This document shows positions 1 to 11,899 of a stretch of 64,000 nucleotides of DNA, in pieces; position 1 is the first letter of the stretch; every line of letters begins with the position of its first letter. This DNA is from Meconema thalassinum. Its lineage: Eukaryota > Arthropoda > Insecta > Orthoptera > Tettigoniidae. The position numbers and the translations under genes were made by a program. The stretch lies in the NCBI GenBank assembly GCA_946902985.2, contig OX336389.2:791306979-791370978 (forward strand). The letters are read 5' to 3'. The notes under the pieces were generated by a model that was given only the letters and a program-made list of their open reading frames with translations, did not search any database and had not been told where the DNA came from.

Positions 1-86
1 GCATTTCACCAAAAATCAGTCAGCACGAGAATCAAAATATCCCGGGGCGCCAGATGGGTTAAAGTGACTACAATAACTCAACAAAC

Positions 87-1404
87 AAGAAGTTCCGTGA
101 AGAACTATACAGCCTACTTTTCATGCCAATGATTATTCTACAGAATATGAACCTATCTAGAATAATGACGAAATTAAGTTGCTAATATCGAAATTTCCAA
201 TTAGTTCGAAATACTGTATACCTGGCATAATGTATCCTAATAGAGCACTACAGTTGGCAGCCCTGATGACTGAATATATTCTTAGTTCCGCCTCTTAAGG
301 TACAAAATACAAAATTTGGTTGAAGTCCAATGAATAGCATGGACGTTACATGCAGTTAAACATTGGATCTAACAGCGCGCGTAAAATCATGTTGGCAAAA
401 ATGTCATGCATGTATTGGTCAGAAATAATCTGAAATAATATGATCTATTGTTGTGCCAATTTTGAATGAAATCCATTAGTTAGTGTAGAAGTTACATGCA
501 TTTTAAAATTGGATCTATCAGCAGGCTTAGAATCATGTTGGCAGCACTGACGTATATTAGTTACTCTAAAATCGTCTAGAATGACAGGTACTATACGTGT
601 GCAAAGTTTAGAGCTATTGGCTTGCATACTTTCTGATATATTGATATTAGGGTAACAAAAATAGGGACAGCACATATTAACAGTTGGCAGCACTGGTTGC
701 TCCTTAGAATACGCATAGTCATATCTGTTATGGTACACATAGCACATACGAAATTTGGTTGAAATCCAAATGATAGTATGGAAGTTACATGTATTTAAAG
801 TTGGACCTGTCAGCAGGCTTAGAATCATGTTGGTAGCACTGATGTATATAAGTTACTCCAAATTAATATAGAATGTCAGGGACTATACGTGTGCATAATT
901 TAAAGCTGTCGGCTTTCATACTTTCTGATATATTGGTATTTGGATAAAATAAATTAGGAGCATTTATTAACAGTTGGCAGCCCTGGTAGGTCTGAAGAAT
1001 ACGCTCAGTCATATCTGGTTATATACACATACAACATACGAAATTTGGTTGAATTCCAATTGATAGTATAGAAGTTATATGCATTTAAAAATTGGACCTA
1101 TCAGGAGGCTTATAATCATCTTGGCAACACTGCCATGTTTAGCCTCCTGGAAATTAAACTGAAATATTATGATCTGTACGTGTGCCAATTTTGAAATAGC
1201 TCCCATTCATACTTTCCAAGATATCCAACATGGAGCTCAAATTTCAATTGCGATTTTTTAGCAGTTGGTAGCACTGACATCATTTTCAAATATGGCCGTG
1301 AGATATTCAGGTATAGATCTTAACTCCTACCAAATTTTGTTTCGATTGCTGCAGCCGTTCAGGAGTTGATAGGGGGGACACACACACAGCCAGACAGACA
1401 GAAG

Positions 1405-1440
<36 letters not shown>

Positions 1441-1508
1441 CACATTTGCCCGATCTCATAAGTCTACTTTTTCCTCATTTTTGCAAAATGTGAAAAGTAG
1501 GCTAAAAA
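87..1508 (+). repeat. 1.4-kb modular repeat, copy 1
   Basis: This is the first of three same-strand copies in the window (others at 31,778 and 60,890). It starts with AAGAAGTTCCGTGA and ends with GAAAAGTAGGCTAAAAA. Near the two ends lie 12-bp inverted repeats (AGCCTACTTTTC / GAAAAGTAGGCT). The body is a chain of diverged ~145-bp modules, each carrying a TTGGCAGC-CTG-like core, so one copy holds about eight modules. A CAGA-type microsatellite (about 1,389-1,440) precedes the conserved 3' segment. There is no long ORF. The family is unknown to me; a non-autonomous element is the simplest reading. No target duplication is evident. Confidence 0.8.
1389..1440. repeat. (CAGA)n microsatellite inside the 1.4-kb repeat
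   Basis: A run of CAGACAGA units lies just after a CACACACA stretch. The same microsatellite sits at the same place in the other two copies (about 33,090 and 62,180), so it belongs to the element and varies in length between copies. Confidence 0.9.
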
Positions 1509-2171
1509 TGCTTTACTGATTTTCGACTCGATGCAACAATAAGGATAGAAGGAGATTTTCTGAAATGAATGCATCCGATAAAATTATCTCATTTTATTTA
1601 AAATGTTAAAATTGACTGAAAGTGTGCCAAAATGGCATAAAAGATGAATGACGAATCATATGTTATGTACAAGATATACAATTTCACCAACACATGAACA
1701 CTTAACAGTTGAGACGAAGGTCAAATTAATAGTCCTGTTGACTTCGCTCAAAAGAATTATTTACAGTAGTAGTATAACGAATAGAATAAAAAGTGTGATC
1801 TCTTCTCCCTCAATAGCATGTAATGAATACGGATCGGGTTGGCACTCGCCGCTACGCAGCGCTACAGTCGACTTGAGATTGTTGATTTCCACATATGTTT
1901 ATGTGTTTGTGTGCGATATATTAAGTATTTAATCGGTCGGAGTGTTTTAGTGGTGTTCTGTGCAAACGTTTATTGATATACAAGTGCTTACACTATTACT
2001 TCATAGTATTAATACCTGAAATGCTATTGTAGGAATCATTAACTGAAATGGAATTTAATTTCTTGTCGTGTGTTGACGTTATCTTCGTGTGTTAATTTTA
2101 TGGTTATTTAATGTAAGTAAAGAGCAGTTTAGCCCTTACATTGTCATGAGTGCTTAATGTGAGTAGTGAAG

Positions 2172-2474
2172 ATGCCTTGCTCTTTTGTACCAGGATGCAG
2201 ATCTAGCTATGGGGACTGTAAAAAGGTCAGACGGTATTTCAAACCTCCTAAAGATAAGGAACGTTTTATCAAGTGCAAAGGGGCCATACCAGGGAAGGAT
2301 AGGGGACTTACTGAAAAGTCCTACATCTGTGATGCTCACTTTTCAGAAGATTTAATTGTTAAATTTGACAAATTTGTGATAGAAGGGAAGGAAGTAGTAC
2401 TTCTCCCAAGAACCAACTAGCGATTGAAAGACTATTCTGTTCCACATACTGTATATTTCCTAATTTGTCTACCG
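2172..2474 (+). pseudogene. THAP zinc-finger exon, broken by an in-frame stop
   Basis: Translation from ATG 2,172 begins MPCSFVPGC and ends at TAG 2,418-2,420 after 82 codons (an upstream in-frame ATG is at 2,166). It shows the THAP pattern of an N-terminal cysteine pair, FKPPKD, a KGAIPGKDRGLT stretch and the closing ICDAHF (C-x2-H), then VVLLPR. After the stop the frame reads RLKDYSVPHT, which resembles the usual C-terminal end of a THAP domain, and a strong splice-donor-like GGTAAGT begins at 2,474. So this was probably a first coding exon of a THAP-bearing transposase, now cut by a nonsense change and probably a small indel. The first cysteine pair is spaced by five residues, one more than I would expect. 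THAP domains bind DNA through a zinc ion held by C2CH. A short THAP-only product cannot be excluded. Confidence 0.65.
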
Positions 2475-2480
2475 GTAAGT
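2474..2480 (+). other. Candidate 5' splice site after the THAP exon
   Basis: GGTAAGT lies where the THAP domain should end, with the GT at 2,475-2,476. It fits the eukaryotic donor consensus. No matching acceptor and downstream exon were recognised, as expected if the rest of the transposase gene has been deleted. Confidence 0.45.
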
Positions 2481-2599
2481 ATTTGTCCAGTATGGTGTAA
2501 ATAGAAATGCTCTTGATGCCATTAAAGACTACTTCTGTGAAGAAAGGGATGGAAATAAAAAGACAATGAGTTTTAAAACATATATCTACCGTAATGCTC

Positions 2600-2951
2600 A
2601 AGGAGGCGTGATCAGTTTTAGGCAATAGTCTACTCTAAGAAGGGGTCGTGACTGTGCCTTCTATGTCTGTTAAATGTTAAGTGCTTCTGAAATGATGGTA
2701 GTTTATTGAGTTTGGTGTTTGTGGAGTTAAATTTATGGGTATAATTGATTTTTGTAATATTCTAAGGTAAAGTTGAAGGAGCCGTGATCGGGTTTAGGCA
2801 AGAGCCTACTCAATGAAGGGGTCATGACTATGCCTTCTATGTCTGTTTAATGTTAAGTTCTTCTGAAATGATGGTAGTTTACTGATTTTGGTGTTTGTGG
2901 AGTGAAATTTATGGTTATTATTGAATTTTATAGTAATCTACGGTAAAGTTG
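2600..2951 (+). repeat. Tandem duplication of ~176 bp inside the P-like element
   Basis: Units at 2,600-2,775 and 2,776-2,951 share most of their sequence, including AAGGAG-CGTGATC near the start, the segment GTGCCTTCTATGTCTGTT (second copy ATGCC) and AAGGTAAAGTTG at the end. Divergence is moderate, so the duplication is not recent. Confidence 0.85.
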
Positions 2952-3393
2952 AAAGTTGCGTTCGTACGTTGTTGTTTTTTTTGTGTGTGTGGTGGGGGGC
3001 TGTGTTGCAAGTCTGTGAAGGGAATGTAAAATGTGTAACAATGTGAAGAAATCCTTTCTGATAGCGAGGTTAATTTTTCCGTTCTTTTTTTTTTATTTAC
3101 CGACAGCTGGCAAAACTAATTGCATTTTGAACTTGCTCTCTGTCTTCGCTTATTGTCGAAACTGGACTATTACAGGAGACGACTAATTAAATTATAATTG
3201 GGCACAGTAAAATAAGTGGAGATGTCGAACTTATTAGCGCCTTGCGGTGTTTTAACATGTAAAACAGGTCGCAAGGTTTTAAAAGTCTCGTAAGCGCCAA
3301 TGCTAACTTACATCACAGATCGGAGCCAGCGCTGCACTGCGGCGGACCAGGCGAACTAGGCCAGTGATATCACTTCTTATTCTATTCGTTATG

Positions 3394-4869
3394 GTAGTAG
3401 GGTAGGGCAAATTTAATTGTCTTTACTGATCCCTATATTATTTGAGTATTCACATATTGAAATTTAAAAAATTATCACTCGTTGAAAAATATATCACAGT
3501 GCACTTTTTCAAAATATCGTAGCAAATTAACTAACACTTCAGGATTCAGTTATCTCAGGATTTTGTTCAAATACAAAGTTATTAACAAGAAATACAACAC
3601 AATATCATTTACATGGACTTTCGAGCATTTGGATTCGACGAACTTCGATAAACAGAAAATATTTATTGAATCAACTGTTCTCGATCCAAAGTCTATTCAG
3701 AGCTTTTGACTCAATCATAAATATAATTGGCAAAATATTATTATCAACAAAATATAAATTCCATTCCATATGGATTCAACCATTTAATCAATTAACTATC
3801 ACTTGGAAATATTATTCAGAAAATTGGAAATATTATTTAGAAAATTTATCATGAAACAATTTCATTTGTTATTATCAAAATTTCAATAAATTGCAAAATG
3901 TAAAATATGTAAATCAACAAACTTATTTGCAAAATGTTTATATATTTTTATAGGATCACAAAATCCTCTCAGTTTGTAGTGGTTGTTAAGAAGTAACAGT
4001 TTAAATAATTAACAGCATCGATCCATTAGATTTAAATGCGTCAAAAATCGCATAATCAAAATTATCATCTAGACAGCGGTAAAGTATTTTCGTAATGAAA
4101 GGTACAAGTTTAACAATAACAATTCTCGGGTAGGCAATTACTAGGAATACTTCTAGAACACGTGGGTAAACTGTGAATCGACAATGATGGCTCAACAAAA
4201 TAACCTTTGGTTATATCTCGACGAAAGTGTGGCTAAATCCGACTCCCCTACTAAATTCAAAGACATCCAACCTACAATATGATTGATGCTTCATTTCACC
4301 CAACCTCATTCCTGCGACATAATTGCGCACTCAGAATGGCATATTTAACTCTCTGCTCACACAACAATTATTTCTTCCCAAATTATACAGAATAATCAAG
4401 CCTTTGCTTGTTACGACAACTGCAAGATTTATAAATTGGTTAACTTCACCAATGAGTTAACAATAATAATTTTACCATCAGTTTAAAACATGAATAATTC
4501 CACACCGTGTCTATTCTTAGCCAAACGTTTTGAAAGACGTTGCTCAATAATGATTTTATTTTTATACAAACTCTAGCAAAAACCCTGTTTTATACATGCT
4601 TTAAGCTTCCCGTATGATTACTTTCAGTGTCTTCTCAAAGATTTAAATGCATAATGCAAGTGTGAAATAATTCCACTGAATTAATATGTTATTTATTTGT
4701 GGGTATGCGTTAACCACTAACCTTCGGAATCAACAAGTATCCGATCTTAGAATATTGTTTCAAATGTCAAATGTATAAATCATACTACATGAAAATAATT
4801 ACTAGAAATCACAAATATTTATTATTATTATTTCAAAAAATAGAAAAATAATAATAATTATTATATCAA

Positions 4870-4870
<1 letters not shown>
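3394..4870. other. A+T-rich spacer, no gene seen
   Basis: This stretch holds only short chance ORFs. A 21-bp tandem duplication (TTGGAAATATTATT...) lies at 3,803-3,844. I see no domain, RNA gene or repeat end. Confidence 0.6.

Positions 4871-4915
<45 letters not shown>
4871..4915. repeat. (ATT)n microsatellite
   Basis: About 15 uninterrupted ATT units, preceded by shorter AAT/ATT patches from 4,818. Confidence 0.95.
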
Positions 4916-6062
4916 TCCTCAACAAAAGGATTTAAAGTTGTTAAACTGTTCGGGGAATATCATCCTCGACTTCTAAATAATGGATAAATATCCATTCCTC
5001 AAGTTAGATTTATTATTAAATCTTCAGTTACGACGGCTGATGACCGCGATTAGAAAAATATCAAAATTAAATAAATGATCGTTCTTCTCGTCCATAAATT
5101 TCGAATCATTGACTTCTGAGAGTAAAAACTACTCAGATCAAAGCTTCTATTGCAAAAGAAAATATTTGCAACAGCAAAAACATCTCGATGAAAGAAAATA
5201 TGTGTTGGTGCGACTGTAGAAAAATATGAGAAATCCAGCTAACTGCGCATAAAAATAATTCAAATTGTAGCTTACATTCTTGTAGATCTTGATGCTTGTA
5301 ATCCGGTCTGAACCAGATTATTCAGTCTTCTTGTCCCCATTAGGACACGTATTTATAATTTGTATCGGCCTCCATTTTATACCCGCAATGGTCTTACACA
5401 GACATAGCGGTATTCATACTTGAAGCCTGAATATCTCGATGAAAAATGTTACCAGCTTCAAAAGCTGAAGTAAAGTTGACAGGGGTCTGATCAAAGTGAT
5501 CCCTGATGAAAATTATTAAAATGACCCAACTGTGATGTGTACTCCTAATACGCTTATAATCTTGTTCAGCACTAGTACAAATTCTGTCGAGTTCGTTGGG
5601 CAGAGTTTCTCACTCTCCAGATTGCGCAAGGCAAAACTGTATTCCCAATATCGGCTAAAGAATTGTACTGTTCAAGAATGGTAATAAAATTACTGATTTA
5701 TCTTGGCTGGTCCACTAACTAGACAAAAGCTTGTCCTCTGACTGTTGGATTAAATAATTCAGCTTTGAATAATTGTGGACAGAAGAAAGAAATGTAAACA
5801 AAGTCTACCATATGTCCAGTTGTAGCAGTAAATAATTACCACTGCCACAAATTTTTATCACTTCGGTGATAACATTTGAAAAGTTCGAAGATCACTAAAA
5901 TGTTTAACACTTTCCTAATACCAGTAACCATGTTCTGTCGAAACACTAAGTCCCAGCAACTGTGCTGTTAATAACGTAGAATTTGCAACCATGTGCACGA
6001 AGATTATAACAGTGTTCGGAGTCGTAGAAAGTTTAGCGGCTAGAGCGCTTACAAAGTACTAC
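4916..6062. other. A+T-rich spacer, no gene seen
   Basis: No coding region, RNA gene or clear repeat boundary was recognised. ORFs are short and scattered across frames. Confidence 0.5.
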
Positions 6063-6132
6063 ACATCCATAGCAACGGAGTGCTTATGGAGAAGTGAACA
6101 TCCATAACAACGGAATGCTTATGGAGAAGTGA
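6063..6132 (+). repeat. 35-bp tandem duplication
   Basis: Units at 6,063-6,097 and 6,098-6,132 begin ACATCCATA-CAACGGA and end GGAGAAGTGA, with two mismatches. A partial third start (ACATAC) follows. Confidence 0.9.
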
Positions 6133-6572
6133 ACATACTTAGCTCGGGCAGGCGTGCCTTATATACTCCTCAGCGGGCTACACGAGGTCACTGCGGGAAA
6201 AATGCTGGAAATAAAACATCTCATATCTCAGCTTCCGCTCAATCAATTTCCTCGAAATAAAGCACATTCTTCCTCCCTTGTCCATGCCATTAATCTGATA
6301 TTAGTCTCAATATTCTACTCCATCGGGAAATATTTAATGATATTTAGCCTCGACTATGACGCTCTCGGCCTACGTCACTTAACCATTTCTTGGCTGTCGA
6401 AAGCTTCCAATTCCTTCTAAGAAGGTTTGGCGAGCGCTATTCAAACTTTCAATTCTGGACTTAGCATTGTGGCCTGTACCCTCAAATCTACGCAACTGGA
6501 TTTGGGCACAATACAAAACAAGCCTCTGAATGCTTTAACTCTTCTTTTGCTTTATCGGAGCATACAGATTCA

Positions 6573-6649
6573 ATCTTTAAATTGAAAAACTTACTGATAT
6601 TACCAAATAGTATTAACGGAATGCTAATAATAATAATAATAATAATAAT

Positions 6650-6694
<45 letters not shown>

Positions 6695-6836
6695 CACTCT
6701 TTAAATTGAAATACTTACAGATATTACCTAATAGTATTAACGGAATACTACTACTACTACTACTACTAATAATAATAATCACTCTTTAAATTGAAATACT
6801 TACAGATATTACTAAATAGTATTAACGGAATGCTAA
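6573..6836. repeat. Threefold repeat interleaved with AAT/ACT microsatellites
   Basis: A unit of about 55 bp (CTTTAAATTGAAA ... ATAGTATTAACGGAAT) occurs at about 6,573-6,627, 6,701-6,750 and 6,783-6,836. The units are separated by (AAT)n at 6,627-6,693 and (ACT)n/(AAT)n at 6,746-6,778. The array abuts the 3' tail of the RTE LINE fragment. Confidence 0.85.
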
Positions 6837-6837
6837 T

Positions 6838-7290
6838 AATAATGTGTATTTGAGTCTTCAGTCTTTCGACTGGTTTGATGCAGCACTCCATGCTTCCCTG
6901 TCCTGAGCTAATCGTTTCAACTCTACATAGCTACCACACCCTAACCCGAGGCAATCTGTTTAAAATATTCTAACCTTGGTCTACCCCTACTGTTCTCATC
7001 CTAGAACCTTCCTACTATAACTATGTTTGCTATTCCTGGATGTCTTAGTATGTGTCCTACCAACCTATCTCTTCTGTTCATTAGCAGTTGCCAGAAACAT
7101 CTCTCCTCTCCCACTCGTCTCAATACCTCTTCATACGTAACCCTATCCACCCATCTGATCTTCATCATTCACTTGTAACACCACATTTCAAACGCTTCAA
7201 TTCTCTTCTTTTCTGCTGCACCAATAGTCCAAGTTTCACTTCCGTAGAGCGCCACGCTCCAGACAAAGGCTTTCAAAAATGACTTCCTAA
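6838..7290 (-). mobile_element. RTE-type LINE, 5'-truncated 3' end
   Basis: Read on the minus strand, the segment encodes the extreme C-terminus of a LINE reverse transcriptase: WSVALYGSETWT, then IEAFEMWCYK, then motifs readable in shifted frames such as RRDRLVGHILRHPG and QIASGLGCGSY, up to a stop close to 6,845. This wording is typical of RTE/BovB-like elements that end in the DNA-binding tail after the RT domain. Several frame changes and stops make it a dead copy. The 3' end runs into an ATT-rich microsatellite, which probably is or derives from its tail; another AAT run marks the 5' truncation (7,288-7,331). The RT catalytic core is absent. Confidence 0.75.
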
Positions 7291-7298
7291 TAATAATA

Positions 7299-7331
<33 letters not shown>
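7288..7331. repeat. (AAT)n microsatellite
   Basis: AAT-type repeat directly at the truncated 5' edge of the RTE fragment, interrupted by one AGT. Confidence 0.9.
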
Positions 7332-7333
<2 letters not shown>

Positions 7334-9112
7334 AGTACCATTTGAACAGTTATTACATTTCATTAAGATTACAAATTACGAAGTAAATTCTTCATGAAAG
7401 TATAGTAATTTCAAATGCTATTATGCAAATAGAAAAATTAAGAAAAATAAAAATAAATAATAAACTAAACAAATAAATAAATTAGGACACTTAGTGCGTA
7501 ACCTTTAATCTCGCAATCATACGCCACAGGACCTTCATTTTACGAGGAATCTGAGCTAAGGGCCATGACCACTAAAATTCCTACCTAGGTATAATACTAT
7601 TAAAACTTCAAAATCAATAATTGAGGAACCGATTGAGAAATTAACACAAAACTTTGTAAGAGGGGAGAAACAGATATGATACCTGGCTTGCATTCGTGAA
7701 TCATAAGACTGTGACACTGCATATATGACGCAGCCGCCATTTTGAATATGACAATTTATTACATTTATACTATTTATTACAGTTACATTGACGAAACGCA
7801 GCAAGTTTTAGTCTCACATAAAAGGGTTTCCCTACAGGAGCAAGGCAATACAAGTGATGCCGTACATTCAAGATGATGGATGGGGTACTTTTCTAATGTT
7901 ACAATCAATTCCTCAAATGCAAAAGCGGAATAAAAACGAACCTTAGTAAACGGGGAGAATACTATAGGTTACAACTATTAACGTTCATCACAAGAGCATT
8001 CAATTATACTCCTTGATAAGGACAAAGAGTTATAATTATTTCCCTAAATTTAAAAGAAATTTGGCTACTTGTTATTTACTGAACATCTTGTTTGTGTAGA
8101 CGAAGTATTTGATGAGAAAAGAAACTTACTATTGATTTTTCTCTGATCATGATTTATCCATTAGCCGAGAAACCTTCTCACCCAAGGCATCGTAACTGCG
8201 GAGGTCATATTTCTTGCAACAAGCCTGAGACGATAATTACCTAACAGCTACAGGTATGATTACCACATCAAATAGAACAAGATGGCTGTTGATTTAGTGA
8301 GAAAATTAGATGCTTTTGTGGTTACCATTTGTAAGATAAGCGTTTGCCTGTGTGAACCAGAACTCAACGCACGGTAATTGTAGGCATGTTGCTGTCAATG
8401 TTCTATTCAGTCGGTTACCGTGATGTTCTGCAAACTTACTGCCGTAGTATGGCTAGGTATATTGCAAAGCAACGTAACACTAAGAGGAAAAATCAATCTA
8501 AATATTATGCAACATACATTTATTATCATTATTTTATTCCATTTTATTCTATTTCTATTTACATTTAAAAGTTATTTCTTGCGTCGTTTTATAATTATAT
8601 CTTGCATATTAATTTTTGCACAGAATGTAACGATACGATTTATACATAATAACAATTATCAGCCATTATCATCAGCACCACCATCATCATCATTCACTTT
8701 CATCACTATTTGTTTATAGTTTTTAATTGTTACCACTTCTTTCACTATTTGTAAACTCTTTCTTACCTATACTTTACTTTAGAAAAAGATTAATATGGAT
8801 TCAGTGTTTGTCTCTGTCCTCAGCTGATCTTATATTGATTATTATTATTAAAATTATCAATTATATTAGTAATGTATTCCTCTCTTATTGGCAGGTTGCA
8901 TTTTGTCCCATATAGGCTATACTGTATTATTTACACTTAATTCATGCAATTATCTGTGGTTATATGGCCCAAATCATGGCCCACATAATAAATCTAGTCT
9001 AGTCTATATTCGTAAAATGGCTGCATCTAGCACAGTATATTTACTGTACATAACAATGTTGGTAAATAATAATTCCATCATTCATAGTTTCCTAATGATA
9101 GTCGGCCTCATG
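7332..9112. other. A+T-rich spacer, no gene seen
   Basis: No domain or repeat family was recognised. ORFs of 60-99 codons at 8,386-9,157 are hydrophobic, low-complexity translations of T-rich DNA and have no support as genes. Confidence 0.5.
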
Positions 9113-9115
9113 CTG

Positions 9116-9143
9116 CCACACCACACCACACCACACCACACCA
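9116..9143. repeat. (CCACA)n minisatellite
   Basis: Five or six ACCAC/CCACA units in tandem. Confidence 0.9.
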
Positions 9144-9160
9144 TTCCACATTTATAATTA

Positions 9161-9208
9161 TAGCGGCAGATTAACAAGATGTTATGCCCCTTAAAACAAC
9201 AATAACCA
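9161..9208 (+). repeat. Shared hairpin-type repeat end (copy)
   Basis: This reads GCGGCAGAT ... GATGTTATGCCCCTTAAAACAACAA and matches the terminal motif found on several different repeats in the window. Only the terminal piece is recognisable here. Confidence 0.6.
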
Positions 9209-10632
9209 CCACCCCACATTTCCTGGCTAATTTGACGTTCATTCAACACTTTCTAAGAAAGAAGGAAACAGTAAACCTATCAGATGGCTCACTGGCACAT
9301 GTTCCCCATTATCAGAACTGGATGACCACAGCGATCTACTAGCAAGTTGCTGTACTTAACCAGAAGCATGAACAGTATTCTGTGATGGAGGAAGTCAGTC
9401 TCGTCTCGTAGAAAATCCGCAAGTCGTGGCGCAAGGTTTTATGACTCTTGTAACCCTTCTTTATGATGCTGCATGCTACGAAATGGAGTAAGAAAGCGCA
9501 CAGTACGGCACTAACCTTCAATTTTGTCATTTGCAACGGTGGGGAGATCAATTTAATGATAACAGGGGACGTAAATGGATCATAATTACATTTAGCAAAC
9601 AGTACAATTCTTTTTTAATTACACGTCATCATTTTAGAACGACCCCTTTTTGTAGTCGAGTGGGCTAGCCACCCTCCACGAAAGGAATGGGACAATAGGA
9701 GTTTAAATTGAGGCATAACGGTGATCTTCTCTATGAGCTTTTCCTACACACACACATGGGCATTGGGCACTCAATCATATCCCACATCCCGATAGTCTAA
9801 TTACTGTTACATACGAGTACTGCCTGCTTGACTCGCTCAATGTCACTTCGAACCAGACAAATAAGTCGAGGATTATCACACCTTTGGATGTAAAGCTGTT
9901 CGATGCAAGAATAAAGGAGCGTCCACATAAGTGAGCCGAGCTACGAACCGAGTCTCATGAACATGATGAAATTTGTTCAATTAGTGGCCACAGCAGCAGT
10001 TAGAGGAGGTACCTCGAGAATAGAAGGGGACAAATACTCCACATGACGACCGAGCATATTGACAAAATTCACTACAGACGGATACGTAAGAATACCGTAC
10101 TGTTAAAATTATCTTGACGAATTCTGTAAATCAAAACCACTCATCAAATATTTCTGTCAAAGCTAGGCCAACGAGCATTGTGAATAGCTCCTGCGCGTGG
10201 TTGTAATCCAAATATGATTGCATACAATGACAGTGTCGATGACCTGTTAAGAACTGCGTTTGATAAATTCCGGAATAATGTTGGGTTAAGACATAAAATA
10301 CAGCACATTATTTCTGAGAACAAAGGTGAAATATCATTTACCATGCGGTACTACGGCCCTCATATCTGTTGTTCACTAATTGAACTGAGATGGAACAAAT
10401 ACTCTCTCAGAATTTTCTTGCGGCTTAATTGACACATTTCAGGTTGGAGATCGGAACGAAGTGGGGAAATATACTTGTTACGGTATTCAAAAATTTGAGT
10501 TAACATCGCGGCCACGTAGATTTTCAAAATTTAACCTAATTACTTCAATCGAAAACTATTGTAGCTATAAACCTGACATAGTGTAACATGATGGGATAAC
10601 ATACAAGAAATTCAAAGCTGTTTTTGTTAATT
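9209..10632. other. Spacer, no gene seen
   Basis: Short ORFs on both strands show no recognisable domain. I see no RNA gene or repeat boundary. Confidence 0.5.
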
Positions 10633-10920
10633 CAATTTAGGGGTTTGGGACATCTTGGTCATCAGCCCCATGTAGTTGATCGTGTGTTGAACTTGTCTGA
10701 TAACCTTTTTTCATGTGATGACTGTAGGAGTGTGTGTAACTGTATTTAGGGACAGGGTTGGGTATGTGCCCCGGGAATTGACGTAAGGCACTATCCCGGC
10801 ATTTGCCTGGAGGAGGTGTGGATAAACCAGTGAATACAACACTCAGGATAGCCACTGTCAGGGCCAGGATTCAAACCTACGGTTTCCAGACTTGCTGCAG
10901 CTATCCTCCCGATCGTGATG
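10633..10920 (-). mobile_element. tRNA-derived SINE, family A variant
   Basis: On the minus strand there is a tRNA-like head with a B-box-like GGTTTGAATCCTGG, then a middle shared with family A (CCAGGCAAATGCCGGGAT-type block near 10,800) and the family 3' end, which on the plus strand reads AGGGG...GGTCATCAGCCCC near 10,640. It is diverged, and no target duplication was found. Confidence 0.6.
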
Positions 10921-11888
10921 CATGATTTATTGAGTGATGGTCAATGATGTTGCTGTAGTAACCTTAACTAGCACGAAACCAAGATGACGATCGTGTGAAT
11001 TTTCAAAATTCTCCTTCCTTTTCTACCCTCATGGTCCAGGTTCAAATTTAAGGTTTATCAAGGAATTTAATTCAGGTTTGAGATGCTGGAACGGTATTGG
11101 TGCCATGCAAGCTACCCATGTGGTATCAATTTCGAATACCTGTGCTAGGCTAGTTGGCTACACGATTTTACTTACATCGATACTCGATTTAACCTACAAT
11201 AAGATAGAAGAGATCTGTGTAGTATATGGAATTTGGCGGTTTATTTTTTTCACGGAACTACTTGTTAAAATTGGAATTCAGAACTCAATGAATAAGAATA
11301 TTATCACCAAACTTGTTATGAATGAAGCAGATAATACACAGACAAACGAGCCATCTGTGGTGCTCTCTCCAAGCAACTTACACTCGAGATGGAGGTAGAT
11401 GTACTTCAGTGTGTTGGAAGAGACCCCATCAACGAGCACTAGAAACATAGCACGGACCATGCTTTTGTCTCAGAGAATATTGTTTGATGTAGAGTGCATG
11501 AACAACCTTTCAAGCATCAAAGGATATATGCACTGATCCGGCCAATTATACGCCACGTTCTGTATCTTAACGTGGTACCTACTGTACACCATCGTGTGTA
11601 CAACGCGTAGTTTCTACGCCTGAATAATTTTCATTGATGAAGTGTTGTACACCACAGTGCCATGTTTTGGTAAATGAAAATCCTCATTCCATACATACCC
11701 GTTGATTTTTTGAATATTTCGGCATCAAGGAAATCGAAGAAATCGTCGCTGATCCTTTGACTTTATCACACATTTTATCTCCTCACCTAATGACCTACTT
11801 CATGCATTAAAAGACCTCCCTCTACAACAATCTTACCGAGAAATGAAGGCTCTACAGGGACTTATAACCTATGTAAGTTAATTTAAAG
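10921..11888. other. Spacer, no gene seen
   Basis: The longest ORF here (11,078-11,398, plus) has no recognisable motif. I see no repeat ends. Confidence 0.5.
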
Positions 11889-11899
11889 AAAATGTAACT

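Larger units (their letters stand above)
1773..3393 (+). mobile_element. P-like (THAP-containing) DNA transposon, deletion derivative
   Basis: Inverted ends match over about 30 bp: ATAACGAATAGAATAA at 1,774 and its complement ending at 3,392. Both are followed inward by a GTG-TGAT/GTGATAT stretch and, further in, by a GC-rich CGCCGC-GCAGCGCT block. The flanks read GTAGTAG on both sides (1,766-1,772 and 3,394-3,400), compatible with a 7-8 bp target duplication, although the repeat-like sequence makes the edge ambiguous. Between the ends sits a THAP exon (2,172) but no catalytic transposase domain. P elements are known to carry an N-terminal THAP DNA-binding domain and to make 8-bp duplications; the assignment to that superfamily is inference. 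Confidence 0.6.

Noticed and set aside
87..1508. Helitron identity for the 1.4-kb repeat
   Set aside because: A small palindrome precedes a CTAA at the 3' end, but the copies share three more A residues after it, the 5' end does not start with TC, and insertion between A and T could not be shown.
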